Assembly (NCBI GenBank): GCA_013299045.1
Contig: JAAFJX010000032.1
Coordinates: 1 to 40,525, forward strand
From: Cytophagales bacterium
GTDB taxonomy: Bacteria; Bacteroidota; Bacteroidia; Cytophagales; Bernardetiaceae
Direction of reading: 5' to 3'
DNA length: 40,525 nucleotides
The notes beneath the pieces are model-generated. The model was given only the letters and a program-made list of their open reading frames with translations. It searched no databases and was not told the DNA's origin. Shown piece by piece: positions 8,476 through 15,370 of the stretch. The translations under genes and the position numbers were made by a program. Positions within the stretch are counted from its first letter, which is position 1. Every line of letters starts with the position of its first letter.

Positions 8476-10002
8476 ATGTATATACGCACCGTTCGCATAC
8501 ACAACTTTAGGAAAAGAAATGATTTTGTGTTGAATTTGGCGCAAGACGTAACGCTGCTGAGTGGGCAAAATGGCAGCGGAAAAAGCTCCGTGCTAAGCCT
8601 TTTGGAAGCAGCCTTACACCGCCGCATGGGCACTGAAGAGCAAACCTTGCTCTGTGATGCAGTCTCTATTCATACCTCCGATAATGGACAAGTTTTTTGG
8701 GACCCTAAAAACGGACGTACTGACTACAAAAATTTGCTACCCGAAGAGTTCAAAAACATAGTAGGGCAACTGATAGGAGTGCCCGAAGTGAACGACCTGA
8801 ACGACCATGCTGTTGCAGAATGGACGCAACTCCTTATCAGTAAAAAACCTCAAAAAGGCATAGACAAAATATTGTTACAGCGCGTACAGCAGTTTTCAGC
8901 CTTTAAAAGCACCAACGATGCTTATTTTGTACGCAAGGCAAGGAGAAGCGAACCTATTGAAGGCGGCAATTATGACCGCATTGATGCTTTCTACGACATT
9001 CTGGAAGAATACTTCCGCGACGTAAACAAAAAGCTCAACCGCGACACTCAGCCTTTTCACTTTGTTGCGCCAAGTATAGACGAAACGCGCCTCTCTATTG
9101 GCGAAAAACAGCTACTCCTTATTTTTGTAAGCGTTTTTTTACAACACCAAGCCCCTGCTTTTTTGATGCTGGACGAAGCACTGCTCGGCATCAATACTTT
9201 TTGGCAAAAACGCATACTCAAAGATTTACGAAACCTCAATCCTAACTGCCAAATTTTGATAGCCACACACTCTCCCTACACCCTTGGCGAACAACTTGGC
9301 AATGCCCGCATCAAGCTCGAGGACTGCTGGCACAATCTGGATAGGTCTGGTTTTGGAGCCAGCAAAAGCCAAAACGCTCTTGTAAACACAGCGCCAATGG
9401 TAGGTAGTGTTACGTCCTTTATGCAAAGCGCAAACACAAGCCCCACCGATAATAAGCCGCGCATTGTGCGTTTAAAAGAAGACTTTCTGAAGGTAAAGGA
9501 CAATCCAGAATACCGCGATTTTGACCGCACCTACCACGTTAATTTGCGCATCAAAGAGGAGGTATCCTTCGCCTTGGAAGAGTGCCAAGAGATTGTGGCC
9601 ATTCTGGACGAACTCCGAATAGGAACTGACGTTATCACGGTTACAACGCTGATGAACCGCATGAACTCGCTCCAAGACTGTAAAGCGCTCTTAGAGTCGG
9701 TTTCAAACCCTGACGATGCCGTCATGTATGTGGCCAATGTACCTAATGAAATTACGCTTAACTCCATGCTCAAAAAAGCAGGCAATTTGGTAGAAGGGCT
9801 AGACTTTATTATGGAATGCGAGCGGCAATACAAAATGGAAAGTAAGTTTCCAGACATCATCACCTTCAGTACGCTGCTCGGCAAAGCCAATAGCCGTGCA
9901 GAAATAGATGAAGTAGAAAATATGCGCCGCTACTTCAAAATAAGCGTTAATGATATTTACATGACCCGCCTACACAGCAAACGTGAGCATCTAAAGGCCT
10001 GA
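8476..10002 (+). CDS. AAA/ABC-type ATPase with PPR-like C-terminal repeats
   Basis: The 508-residue protein has a complete ABC/SMC-like ATPase module. Walker A is GQNGSGKSS (residues 30-38), the signature-like motif LSIGEKQ (206-212), Walker B FLMLDEA (229-235) and the switch histidine ATHS (265). The region between Walker A and signature is short (about 165 residues) and not a long coiled coil, as in AAA_15/AAA_21 'predicted ATP-binding' proteins rather than RecN or SMC. After a linker (about 290-345) the C-terminus has repeats with the look of pentatricopeptide repeats: DVITVTTLMNRM (385 on), NEITLNSMLKKA (424 on) and PDIITFSTLLGKA (459 on), the last two 35 residues apart. No TOPRIM or nuclease motif was seen. 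It has its own promoter. Related ATPases often act in phage defence or DNA repair, but nothing adjacent confirms that here. The ATPase call is firm, the PPR call moderate. Confidence 0.8.
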   Translation: MYIRTVRIHNFRKRNDFVLNLAQDVTLLSGQNGSGKSSVLSLLEAALHRRMGTEEQTLLCDAVSIHTSDNGQVFWDPKNGRTDYKNLLPEEFKNIVGQLIGVPEVNDLNDHAVAEWTQLLISKKPQKGIDKILLQRVQQFSAFKSTNDAYFVRKARRSEPIEGGNYDRIDAFYDILEEYFRDVNKKLNRDTQPFHFVAPSIDETRLSIGEKQLLLIFVSVFLQHQAPAFLMLDEALLGINTFWQKRILKDLRNLNPNCQILIATHSPYTLGEQLGNARIKLEDCWHNLDRSGFGASKSQNALVNTAPMVGSVTSFMQSANTSPTDNKPRIVRLKEDFLKVKDNPEYRDFDRTYHVNLRIKEEVSFALEECQEIVAILDELRIGTDVITVTTLMNRMNSLQDCKALLESVSNPDDAVMYVANVPNEITLNSMLKKAGNLVEGLDFIMECERQYKMESKFPDIITFSTLLGKANSRAEIDEVENMRRYFKISVNDIYMTRLHSKREHLKA

Positions 10003-10050
10003 TACTTTATAAAAAAAATCTCTTTTTATCATCTCTTAATGGCGCGCTGT

Positions 10051-11352
10051 ATGAAGAAATTATTTCTATGCTTATTCCTGTTCATTTATATCAAGTCCTT
10101 TGGACAAAACCAATTGGTGATTACAAAGGATATAGACAACTTTTGGATTGCTTACGACGAGATTGTCAGAACCAAAGATAGTTTACAAAAAATTGAGATA
10201 ATTCAAAAAAAGTACATTGATAAAGGCACAGAAGGGCTAAAAGGCATTATGGAGGCCAGGCAATATACTGCCAATGACTATGTTTCGGCCATTGAAAAAT
10301 ATCCGCTATTCTGGAGCTCAATTAGAAAAAATACTCTGATGGCTAATTCTTGTGCAAAGGATATTCAAAATGGTATTAAAAGACTCAAAAAAATTTATCC
10401 ACCTCTAAAACCCGCACAAATTTATTTTACAGTGGGGGCTTTGCGAACCAACGGAACAACTTTGAAGGATAAGGTTTTGATAGGAAGTGAAATTGCCATG
10501 GGAAATCAACGAGTGAACACAAGCGAACTTGGTAAAAGATTTTCTCATTTACCGCCTTATTTTGAAACCAATCCTTTAGACAATATCGTTTTTTTGAACG
10601 TGCATGAATTTGTGCATACACAACAAAAAACAACAATAGGTAATAACCTTCTTGCGCAAACTGTTTTGGAGGGAGCTTGCGAATACCTTGCTACACTGGC
10701 GCTAAAAGTAAACTCGCCTAATCCACAAATTGCTTTCGGAAAGCTAAACGACAACAGAATTAAGGAGGCATTTACACAAGAAATGTTTTCTACAAATTTT
10801 GAAAACTGGCTCTGGAACAGCACCGAAAACCCATTTAAAATGAGAGATTTGGCCTATTATGTTGGATACGCCATTTGTGAAAGTTACTATAACAAAGCCA
10901 TAGATAAAAAGTTGGCGATTAAACAAATGATAGAGTTGGATTATAACATGGAAGATGAATTGATTGCGTTTGTGGAAGAAAGTAAGTATTTCAGCGATGC
11001 GTTATCAACCTATAAACAGAACTTTGAAAATGCAAGGCCTTTTGTAACAAAAATTGAGCCTTTTATGAATGGTCAAAACAATATTGATACCTTAGTAAAG
11101 TCTGTTACTATTTACTTTTCGCAGCCAATGCGTAAAAACTCAGCTGATTTTGACATCGGCCCCTTAGGCAACGCAAATACCATGTGGATTAAAAAAAGAA
11201 CTGGGTTCTCTGAAGATGGAACATCATATACCATTGAAATACAGCCCTTAATATCAAATAAAAATTATCAATTATGGGTTACAGACGCATTTGTTAATCA
11301 GAATGGCCTTCCCTTAAAACCTTATCTTATTGATGTAAGCACTGAAAAGTAG
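10051..11352 (+). CDS. Secreted putative zinc metallopeptidase (HExxH), DUF2268-like
   Basis: The ATG at 10051 starts a clean signal peptide (MKKLFLCLFLFIYIKSFGQ). An in-frame ATG at 10039 would add only MARC, so the shorter start is preferred. The mature protein has the zinc motif HEFVH at about residues 185-189 and a downstream EGACEYLA whose glutamate could be the third ligand. That arrangement is known from predicted zincin families such as DUF2268 and GldB-like proteins. The last ~100 residues contain VTIYFSQPM, typical of a small Ig-like domain found at the end of exported proteins. It follows the ATPase gene by 48 bases on the same strand but differs in cellular location, so a functional link is doubtful. 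The substrate is unknown. Confidence 0.6.
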   Translation: MKKLFLCLFLFIYIKSFGQNQLVITKDIDNFWIAYDEIVRTKDSLQKIEIIQKKYIDKGTEGLKGIMEARQYTANDYVSAIEKYPLFWSSIRKNTLMANSCAKDIQNGIKRLKKIYPPLKPAQIYFTVGALRTNGTTLKDKVLIGSEIAMGNQRVNTSELGKRFSHLPPYFETNPLDNIVFLNVHEFVHTQQKTTIGNNLLAQTVLEGACEYLATLALKVNSPNPQIAFGKLNDNRIKEAFTQEMFSTNFENWLWNSTENPFKMRDLAYYVGYAICESYYNKAIDKKLAIKQMIELDYNMEDELIAFVEESKYFSDALSTYKQNFENARPFVTKIEPFMNGQNNIDTLVKSVTIYFSQPMRKNSADFDIGPLGNANTMWIKKRTGFSEDGTSYTIEIQPLISNKNYQLWVTDAFVNQNGLPLKPYLIDVSTEK

Positions 11353-11442
11353 CCATGTAAAACTTGTTTGAATGCTTTTTTTTACAATTTTCACTCCCCA
11401 ATAGTCCCTCGCTTTTGACTTTCCAAACCAGCACAATTTTAT

Positions 11443-11450
11443 TATATTTG
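11443..11450 (+). promoter_or_regulatory. -7 box for the glycosyltransferase gene
   Basis: TATATTTG lies 41 bases before the ATG at 11492. A TTTG at 11414-11417 leaves a 25-base spacer, slightly long. Confidence 0.45.
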
Positions 11451-11491
11451 TGGCTTATCCAAGTGCCTAAACTCTAAAGTACTAAATACAA

Positions 11492-12625
11492 ATGCCTCTT
11501 TTTAGCCTTTTGTTGCCATACCGAAACCGCGATATGCTGCGCTTGAAGCGTTGCTTGGAATCATTGAGTGCTCAGGACTTTAATGATTTTGAGCTGGTGT
11601 TGGTGGACTACGGCACAGAAAAAAAACTGGCTGCCGAAGTAGCTGCACTTTGTGCAAACTACAACTTCGTGCGTCTGATTTACAACGATTTTGAAGGACA
11701 CCTCTGGAATCGTTCTCATGCTCTTAATACCGCTCTAAACGCTACAGAAGCAGTTTATATCATTACTTTAGATGTAGATATGATTTATTGTCCGCACTTT
11801 TTGACCGCAGTTAAGGCGCGAGCACAACCCAACCTGCTGCTATTTTATGGTTGCTACTATCTGCCTCAAAACTTTCAGGCTTATAGCACCTTGCACACGC
11901 AAACCCCAAAAGACCTTCCCGAAAGCGATGCGGCTGCTCTTGGTATTTTTGTTGCGCCACGTGCTGCTATGCAAGAAGTGGGGGGCTTTGATGAATATTT
12001 TAGAGTATGGGGTGTAGAAGATTTGGATATGCGCACACGGCTGGTGGCATACGGCCTCAAAAATGAGCGTTTGCAAACTAAAGATGCACCTGTCTTTCAT
12101 CAATGGCATGCCGCCTCAGACGTTCGTAGCAATATGCCTGCTGACTGGAAACAAAAGATGTTGGATTATTACCATGCCAAAACCTTCCCCAAAGACCTCA
12201 AAAACCCTAAAGCAAACTGGGGTAGGCTGCTAGCTACCAACGGAAGACCCGCACTTTGCCTCAAAAATGAAGCACCCAACTATACCTTTGAGTTCCCGCT
12301 TGAGTATGCACTTTTAGGGTGGGTAAAGCGTTTTATGCTGCTTAATAGCGGAGATTTTTTGATTCTCAAACAAAGCACTCAGCTCTTTGAAACTAAACAG
12401 AGCCGACTAGGGCCTTACATGGCCGCTGCCAACAGGATTCTTGCCAAAATCAAAATTTCATATAGACTAACAGACCTAGAAACCAATAGACGAGGCCAAG
12501 CCCTCACTTTTTACGAGTTGCGCGACGCACTTTTTTATTTTTTGTATTATTTTGAAAACGAGATAGCCGACTATTACTGGGAACAGGGCGAAGAATTTTT
12601 ACACTTGGTAGTTGTAAAAAATTAG
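11492..12625 (+). CDS. Family 2 glycosyltransferase with galactosyltransferase-type C-terminal motif
   Basis: The 377-residue cytoplasmic enzyme begins FSLLLPYRNRDMLRLKRCLESL, the nucleotide-sugar binding start of the GT-A fold. The metal-binding DxD is at residues 94-96 in ITLDVDMIY. GGFDEYFRVWGVEDLDM (about 164-180) is the Glyco_transf_7C motif seen in chondroitin-synthase and beta-galactosyltransferase relatives, with catalytic-base candidates E176 and D177. No signal peptide or membrane segment is seen. No other polysaccharide genes are adjacent, so donor and acceptor cannot be predicted. A MITE-like element begins about 28 bases after its stop codon. Confidence 0.85.
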   Translation: MPLFSLLLPYRNRDMLRLKRCLESLSAQDFNDFELVLVDYGTEKKLAAEVAALCANYNFVRLIYNDFEGHLWNRSHALNTALNATEAVYIITLDVDMIYCPHFLTAVKARAQPNLLLFYGCYYLPQNFQAYSTLHTQTPKDLPESDAAALGIFVAPRAAMQEVGGFDEYFRVWGVEDLDMRTRLVAYGLKNERLQTKDAPVFHQWHAASDVRSNMPADWKQKMLDYYHAKTFPKDLKNPKANWGRLLATNGRPALCLKNEAPNYTFEFPLEYALLGWVKRFMLLNSGDFLILKQSTQLFETKQSRLGPYMAAANRILAKIKISYRLTDLETNRRGQALTFYELRDALFYFLYYFENEIADYYWEQGEEFLHLVVVKN

Positions 12626-12652
12626 CCAGACTCAAAATATTCAAAACCTTAT

Positions 12653-12861
12653 CTGCTCGTCCCTGAAGATATATCTAAAGCATTTATTATAAAAATATCA
12701 AACAAATATTTTGCCTTTAAAACTTATTAGGTTTTAGCCTATTTTATCAAAAAAAGAGAAGAGATGTCTATCAAAGGCCGCAAAAGCGTTCCCAAAATAG
12801 GCAAGCTATCCTCCTTAAATTTAGCTTACATCTGTTGAATGTACTTTTTAAGGGACGATTA
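12653..12861 (+). mobile_element. MITE-like element, copy B (internally deleted, about 209 bp)
   Basis: Its first ~95 bases match the left end of copy C (the AAAGCATTTATTAT stretch and the TTTTAGCC segment). It then jumps to the right part (GAAGAG, then TCTATCAAAGGCCG) and runs to the same right end (TTTTTAAGGGACGATTAT). The middle ~250 bases, including the palindromic core, are missing. It lies directly before copy C in the same orientation. Confidence 0.7.
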
Positions 12862-12863
12862 TC

Positions 12864-13326
12864 TGGTCTTTCCTTAAAAAGAACATAAAGCATTTATTAT
12901 CAGAAAATTAACCAATATTTTTATCTTTAAAATCTACTAGTTTTTAGCCCATTTTGTCAAATAACTGGCAAAACCTCAAGGGCTTTTTACGGCTTGCCAT
13001 GCCTCGCATCAGGCAAAAGCGAATGGCTCAAAGGTCAGAGAGTGAGATTTTCTGTGCAATCATGTTTTGTGAGAGAATGAATCAAAGAAAAAGCCATTCG
13101 CTGGTTTAGATGAAAAAATGTTATTTTTCATCTAAATTGGCCTTTTGCGAGGCTTGCTTTTTTTGCTATGCCCTAGTAACTTTCAGCTCGCGCTTCAGTT
13201 CTGCATCAAGGCAAAAAGTAGAGAAGAGAAGTCTATCAAAGGCCGTCAAGGTGTTCCCAAAATAGGCAAGCTATCCTCCTTAAATTTAGCTTACATCTGT
13301 TGAAAGTGCTTTTTAAGGGACGATTA
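12864..13326 (+). mobile_element. MITE-like element, copy C (full, about 463 bp)
   Basis: The ends are TGGTCTTTCCTTAAAAAG at the left and CTTTTTAAGGGACGATTA at the right, an imperfect terminal inverted repeat. Inside are arms that can pair: GCCTCGCA (13001-13008) with TGCGAGGC (13146-13153), GCGAATGGCT (13019-13028) with AGCCATTCGC (13092-13101), and TTTAGATGAAAAA (13105-13117) with TTTTTCATCTAAA (13124-13136). It is the inverted counterpart of copy A and codes for nothing recognisable. Confidence 0.7.
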
Positions 13327-13370
13327 TCTGAGTTTTTTACAACACGGAAGCCCTTTATAAAAAATTATCT

Positions 13371-13378
13371 TAGTTTTG
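13371..13378 (+). promoter_or_regulatory. -7 box for the thioesterase gene
   Basis: TAGTTTTG lies 27 bases before the ATG at 13406 and 45 bases past the end of MITE copy C. The element may therefore sit just upstream of the -33 region or contribute to it. Confidence 0.4.
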
Positions 13379-13405
13379 TGTCCATAATTTTTACAGAAAA
13401 GCCTC

Positions 13406-13843
13406 ATGGATACTTCAGAAAAAAATGCTTTGGCGAAGGCTGTTGTTCAGAAAATGCTTGACAAAGATTGGTTCAGCCAATGGCTTGGCATAGAAACCGA
13501 GTTGGTAGAACAAGGGCACGTGCGCCTGCATATGCGCATTCGTCGCGAAATGCTTAACGGCTTCGGCATTGCGCATGGGGCAATAGCTTATGCACTAGCA
13601 GATAGCGCTTTGGCATTTGCAGCTAATGGTTATGGACAAATCAGCGTTACTTTGGAAAGTTCTTTGAGTCATTTGAAACCAGCCAAAGAAGGCGATGAAA
13701 TCATAGCAGAAACAGAGGAAATATCTAATACCCGCCGAACAGCCATTTACCTCGTGCATATCACACACAGTAGCGGCTACAAAATAGGTATTTTCAAGGG
13801 CATTTTGCACAAAACAGAGCAAACCCATTTTCCAAGCGCCTGA
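13406..13843 (+). CDS. Hotdog-fold thioesterase, PaaI family
   Basis: This 145-residue protein has the single hotdog domain of PaaI-type acyl-CoA thioesterases. GFGIAHGAIAYALADSALAFAANG holds His57 and Asp66 at the substrate pocket. In characterised PaaI the Asp is the catalytic residue, and the usual HGG is HGA here. The protein is the normal family size. No phenylacetate-degradation genes are nearby, so a housekeeping role on medium or aromatic acyl-CoA esters is as likely as phenylacetate catabolism. The stop codon directly abuts AAAGGGACGATTAT, which matches the right end of the MITE family. Confidence 0.85.
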   Translation: MDTSEKNALAKAVVQKMLDKDWFSQWLGIETELVEQGHVRLHMRIRREMLNGFGIAHGAIAYALADSALAFAANGYGQISVTLESSLSHLKPAKEGDEIIAETEEISNTRRTAIYLVHITHSSGYKIGIFKGILHKTEQTHFPSA

Positions 13844-13857
13844 AAGGGACGATTATT

Positions 13858-14358
13858 TTAAAAAAAACGCGCCAAAAAAGAGTCGCCTGCTCTGATACAC
13901 CAATTTGCTCTTAACTGCCCCAGTGTGTTGTGAGAATTATTGAAAATAGGCGTTTCTGGGCTAAAATAGCCACTCTGTATGTTTGCTTTGAGGGCTGCTA
14001 GCGGTAAGGTATGCAAATGCCCATTTTCCAAAAAGGCAATTTGAAGCCTATCAAAAAAGTTAATGCCCAGCGCTTCTCCCAGTTCTTTGATACAAGCTAC
14101 CGAAGAATCAATGGAACAGCCGCTTGCTTGCTCTATGCTGTTATCCGCAGCCAAAACAAGAATTTGGTCATAAAAAACAGCATAGGTAGCGCGGAGCGGT
14201 TTGCCATGTGCTTTCCATTGCGCCACAAAAGCCCCTAATTTTTCGTGGACTATGCCGAGGGCTTGGCCATTCAAAGGTACATGGGCTTGGTAAATCCAGA
14301 CCTGTGCGTCGTCTGGCATATTGGGTATAAGGACAGGTGTCTGCGTGGTCTGGTTCAT
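13858..14358 (-). CDS. Conserved Bacteroidota protein with SGCSIDSSV motif (family often labelled 'ABC transporter ATPase')
   Basis: The ATG at 14358 (MNQTTQ) is chosen; the longer frame to 14424 would overlap the upstream nifU-like gene. The 166-residue protein has no Walker motifs, so the ATPase label that relatives often carry is not supported by this sequence. It contains DAQVWIYQ near the start, SGCSIDSSV at about 79-87, then FFDRL; all are typical of this small family. A conserved cysteine lies in SGC. The function is unknown. It follows the nifU-like gene by 19 bases on the same strand, so the two are probably one operon, which hints at Fe-S or thiol chemistry but does not prove it. 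Confidence 0.75.
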   Translation of the reverse strand: MNQTTQTPVLIPNMPDDAQVWIYQAHVPLNGQALGIVHEKLGAFVAQWKAHGKPLRATYAVFYDQILVLAADNSIEQASGCSIDSSVACIKELGEALGINFFDRLQIAFLENGHLHTLPLAALKANIQSGYFSPETPIFNNSHNTLGQLRANWCIRAGDSFLARFF

Positions 14359-14377
14359 TTCTGCGGGTATATTTCTT

Positions 14378-14650
14378 TTAGAAGTTGAGAGCAGGAACAA
14401 CGGCCTTAATTTCGGGTACAGCATTCAAAACGGCTTGTTCAACACCTGCTTTAAGAGTCATGCCCGAAATATGACAAGAACTACAGTTACCGAGCAGTTC
14501 AATTTCGGCAATAAAGTCCGTCGTGATATTGACCAAGCGTACATCACCACCATCAGTTTTAAGATAAGGACGAATGCTCTCTAAAGCATTTTCTACACGC
14601 TGATAAAGCTGGCTATCGTGTTCCTGAATTGTTTTTTCGGAGAGGCTCAT
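14378..14650 (-). CDS. NifU-like Fe-S scaffold protein (C-terminal domain type)
   Basis: This 90-residue protein from the ATG at 14650 (MSLSEKTIQE) is a stand-alone NifU C-terminal domain. YLKTDGGDVRLV and the cluster-binding CxxC (C56 and C59 in LLGNCSSCHIS) are diagnostic. Such proteins carry or deliver 4Fe-4S clusters. It is the first gene leftward from the candidate origin and is probably co-transcribed with the 13858-14358 gene. An ATG at 14671 would add MLPNPNT, which is not typical of the family. Confidence 0.92.
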   Translation of the reverse strand: MSLSEKTIQEHDSQLYQRVENALESIRPYLKTDGGDVRLVNITTDFIAEIELLGNCSSCHISGMTLKAGVEQAVLNAVPEIKAVVPALNF

Positions 14651-14759
14651 GGTGTTTGGGTTTGGCAGCAAAAGAGTTCACAAACATACAAAAATAAGTG
14701 CAATCATGCAAATTGATGCGCCATCTCTTTCTGATAAAGTTCCTTGATATATTAGCTGT

Positions 14760-15200
14760 TCTATTTTATCCACAAAGAGCTTGTTTTATATTTAACTATT
14801 AAAATAATTTTAAGAATAAAATTAAAACTCATAGTAAGCCTGTGGACTTGGCGAATAACTCTTCTAATTCATCGTTTATCAACGTTCATATCCGCGAAGT
14901 TGTCAAGTTATAAAGTATTGATAAATAGATAAATAAATCTTTTTTGAACGGCTGTGTATAAAGAAAATCCACAAATTAAGGACTGTTCATAATTCGTTCA
15001 TAATTGATTCGAAAAAGGCGACCCCTTGTGGATAAACAATCCATAAAATATATAGTGAGCCAGACTTATACACACGAAATGTTTAAAAAGAGGTTTTATC
15101 CACAGGTAAGAGTCATTTTGTGGAATGTATAAAATTTATACACATTCGTTGATAAAGTCTGTTTAGTGTCTGATTATCAGTTTTTTTTATGTGGAAAACT
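14760..15200. other. Candidate chromosomal replication origin (oriC)
   Basis: This gene-free, AT-rich region has six 9-mers matching the DnaA-box consensus TTATnCACA: 14766-14774 (+, TTATCCACA), 14953-14961 (-), 15027-15035 (-, TGTGGATAA), 15066-15074 (+), 15096-15104 (+, TTATCCACA) and 15136-15144 (+). Three are the perfect TTATCCACA. Weaker boxes include TTATCAACG (14876-14884), its reverse complement CGTTGATAA (15147-15155), AAATCCACA (14965-14973) and TGTGGAAAA (15190-15198). Very AT-rich stretches at about 14785-14832 and a GATAAATA tandem at 14920-14936 could be the unwinding element. The flanking genes nifU-like (-) and hemH (+) both point away from it, as expected for leading-strand genes beside an origin. 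dnaA itself is not in the window. Confidence 0.75.
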
Positions 15201-15285
15201 CAATATTGGGATAAGAAAATTGTAAAAAGTGTATGGAGGGTTATGAAAGATTAGCCACAAAGGTTTTAGCAAACGAATAGAGTTG

Positions 15286-15293
15286 TACCTTTG
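15286..15293 (+). promoter_or_regulatory. -7 box for hemH
   Basis: TACCTTTG fits TAnnTTTG and is 77 bases before the hemH ATG. A TTTT/TTTA stretch at about 15264 lies at a plausible -33 distance. Confidence 0.45.
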
Positions 15294-15370
15294 CGAGTAA
15301 CTATCAAAAACAAAAGACAGTATCAAGTGTTTTTGTACTCAAACAAAACAATCAAAAAGTAGAATTTTAT

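Larger units (their letters stand above)
12626..13405. other. 780-base gene-free stretch made almost wholly of two tandem MITE copies
   Basis: Copy B (12653-12861, internally deleted) and copy C (12864-13326, full size) lie head to tail with at most a few bases between them. The last ~80 bases before 13406 supply the promoter of the thioesterase gene. No ORF in this stretch looks protein-coding. Confidence 0.7.
14651..15370. other. 720-base divergent intergenic region between nifU-like gene and hemH
   Basis: It contains the candidate oriC (14760-15200) and, at its right end, the hemH promoter. No ORF, RNA gene or MITE end was recognised. Confidence 0.7.
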
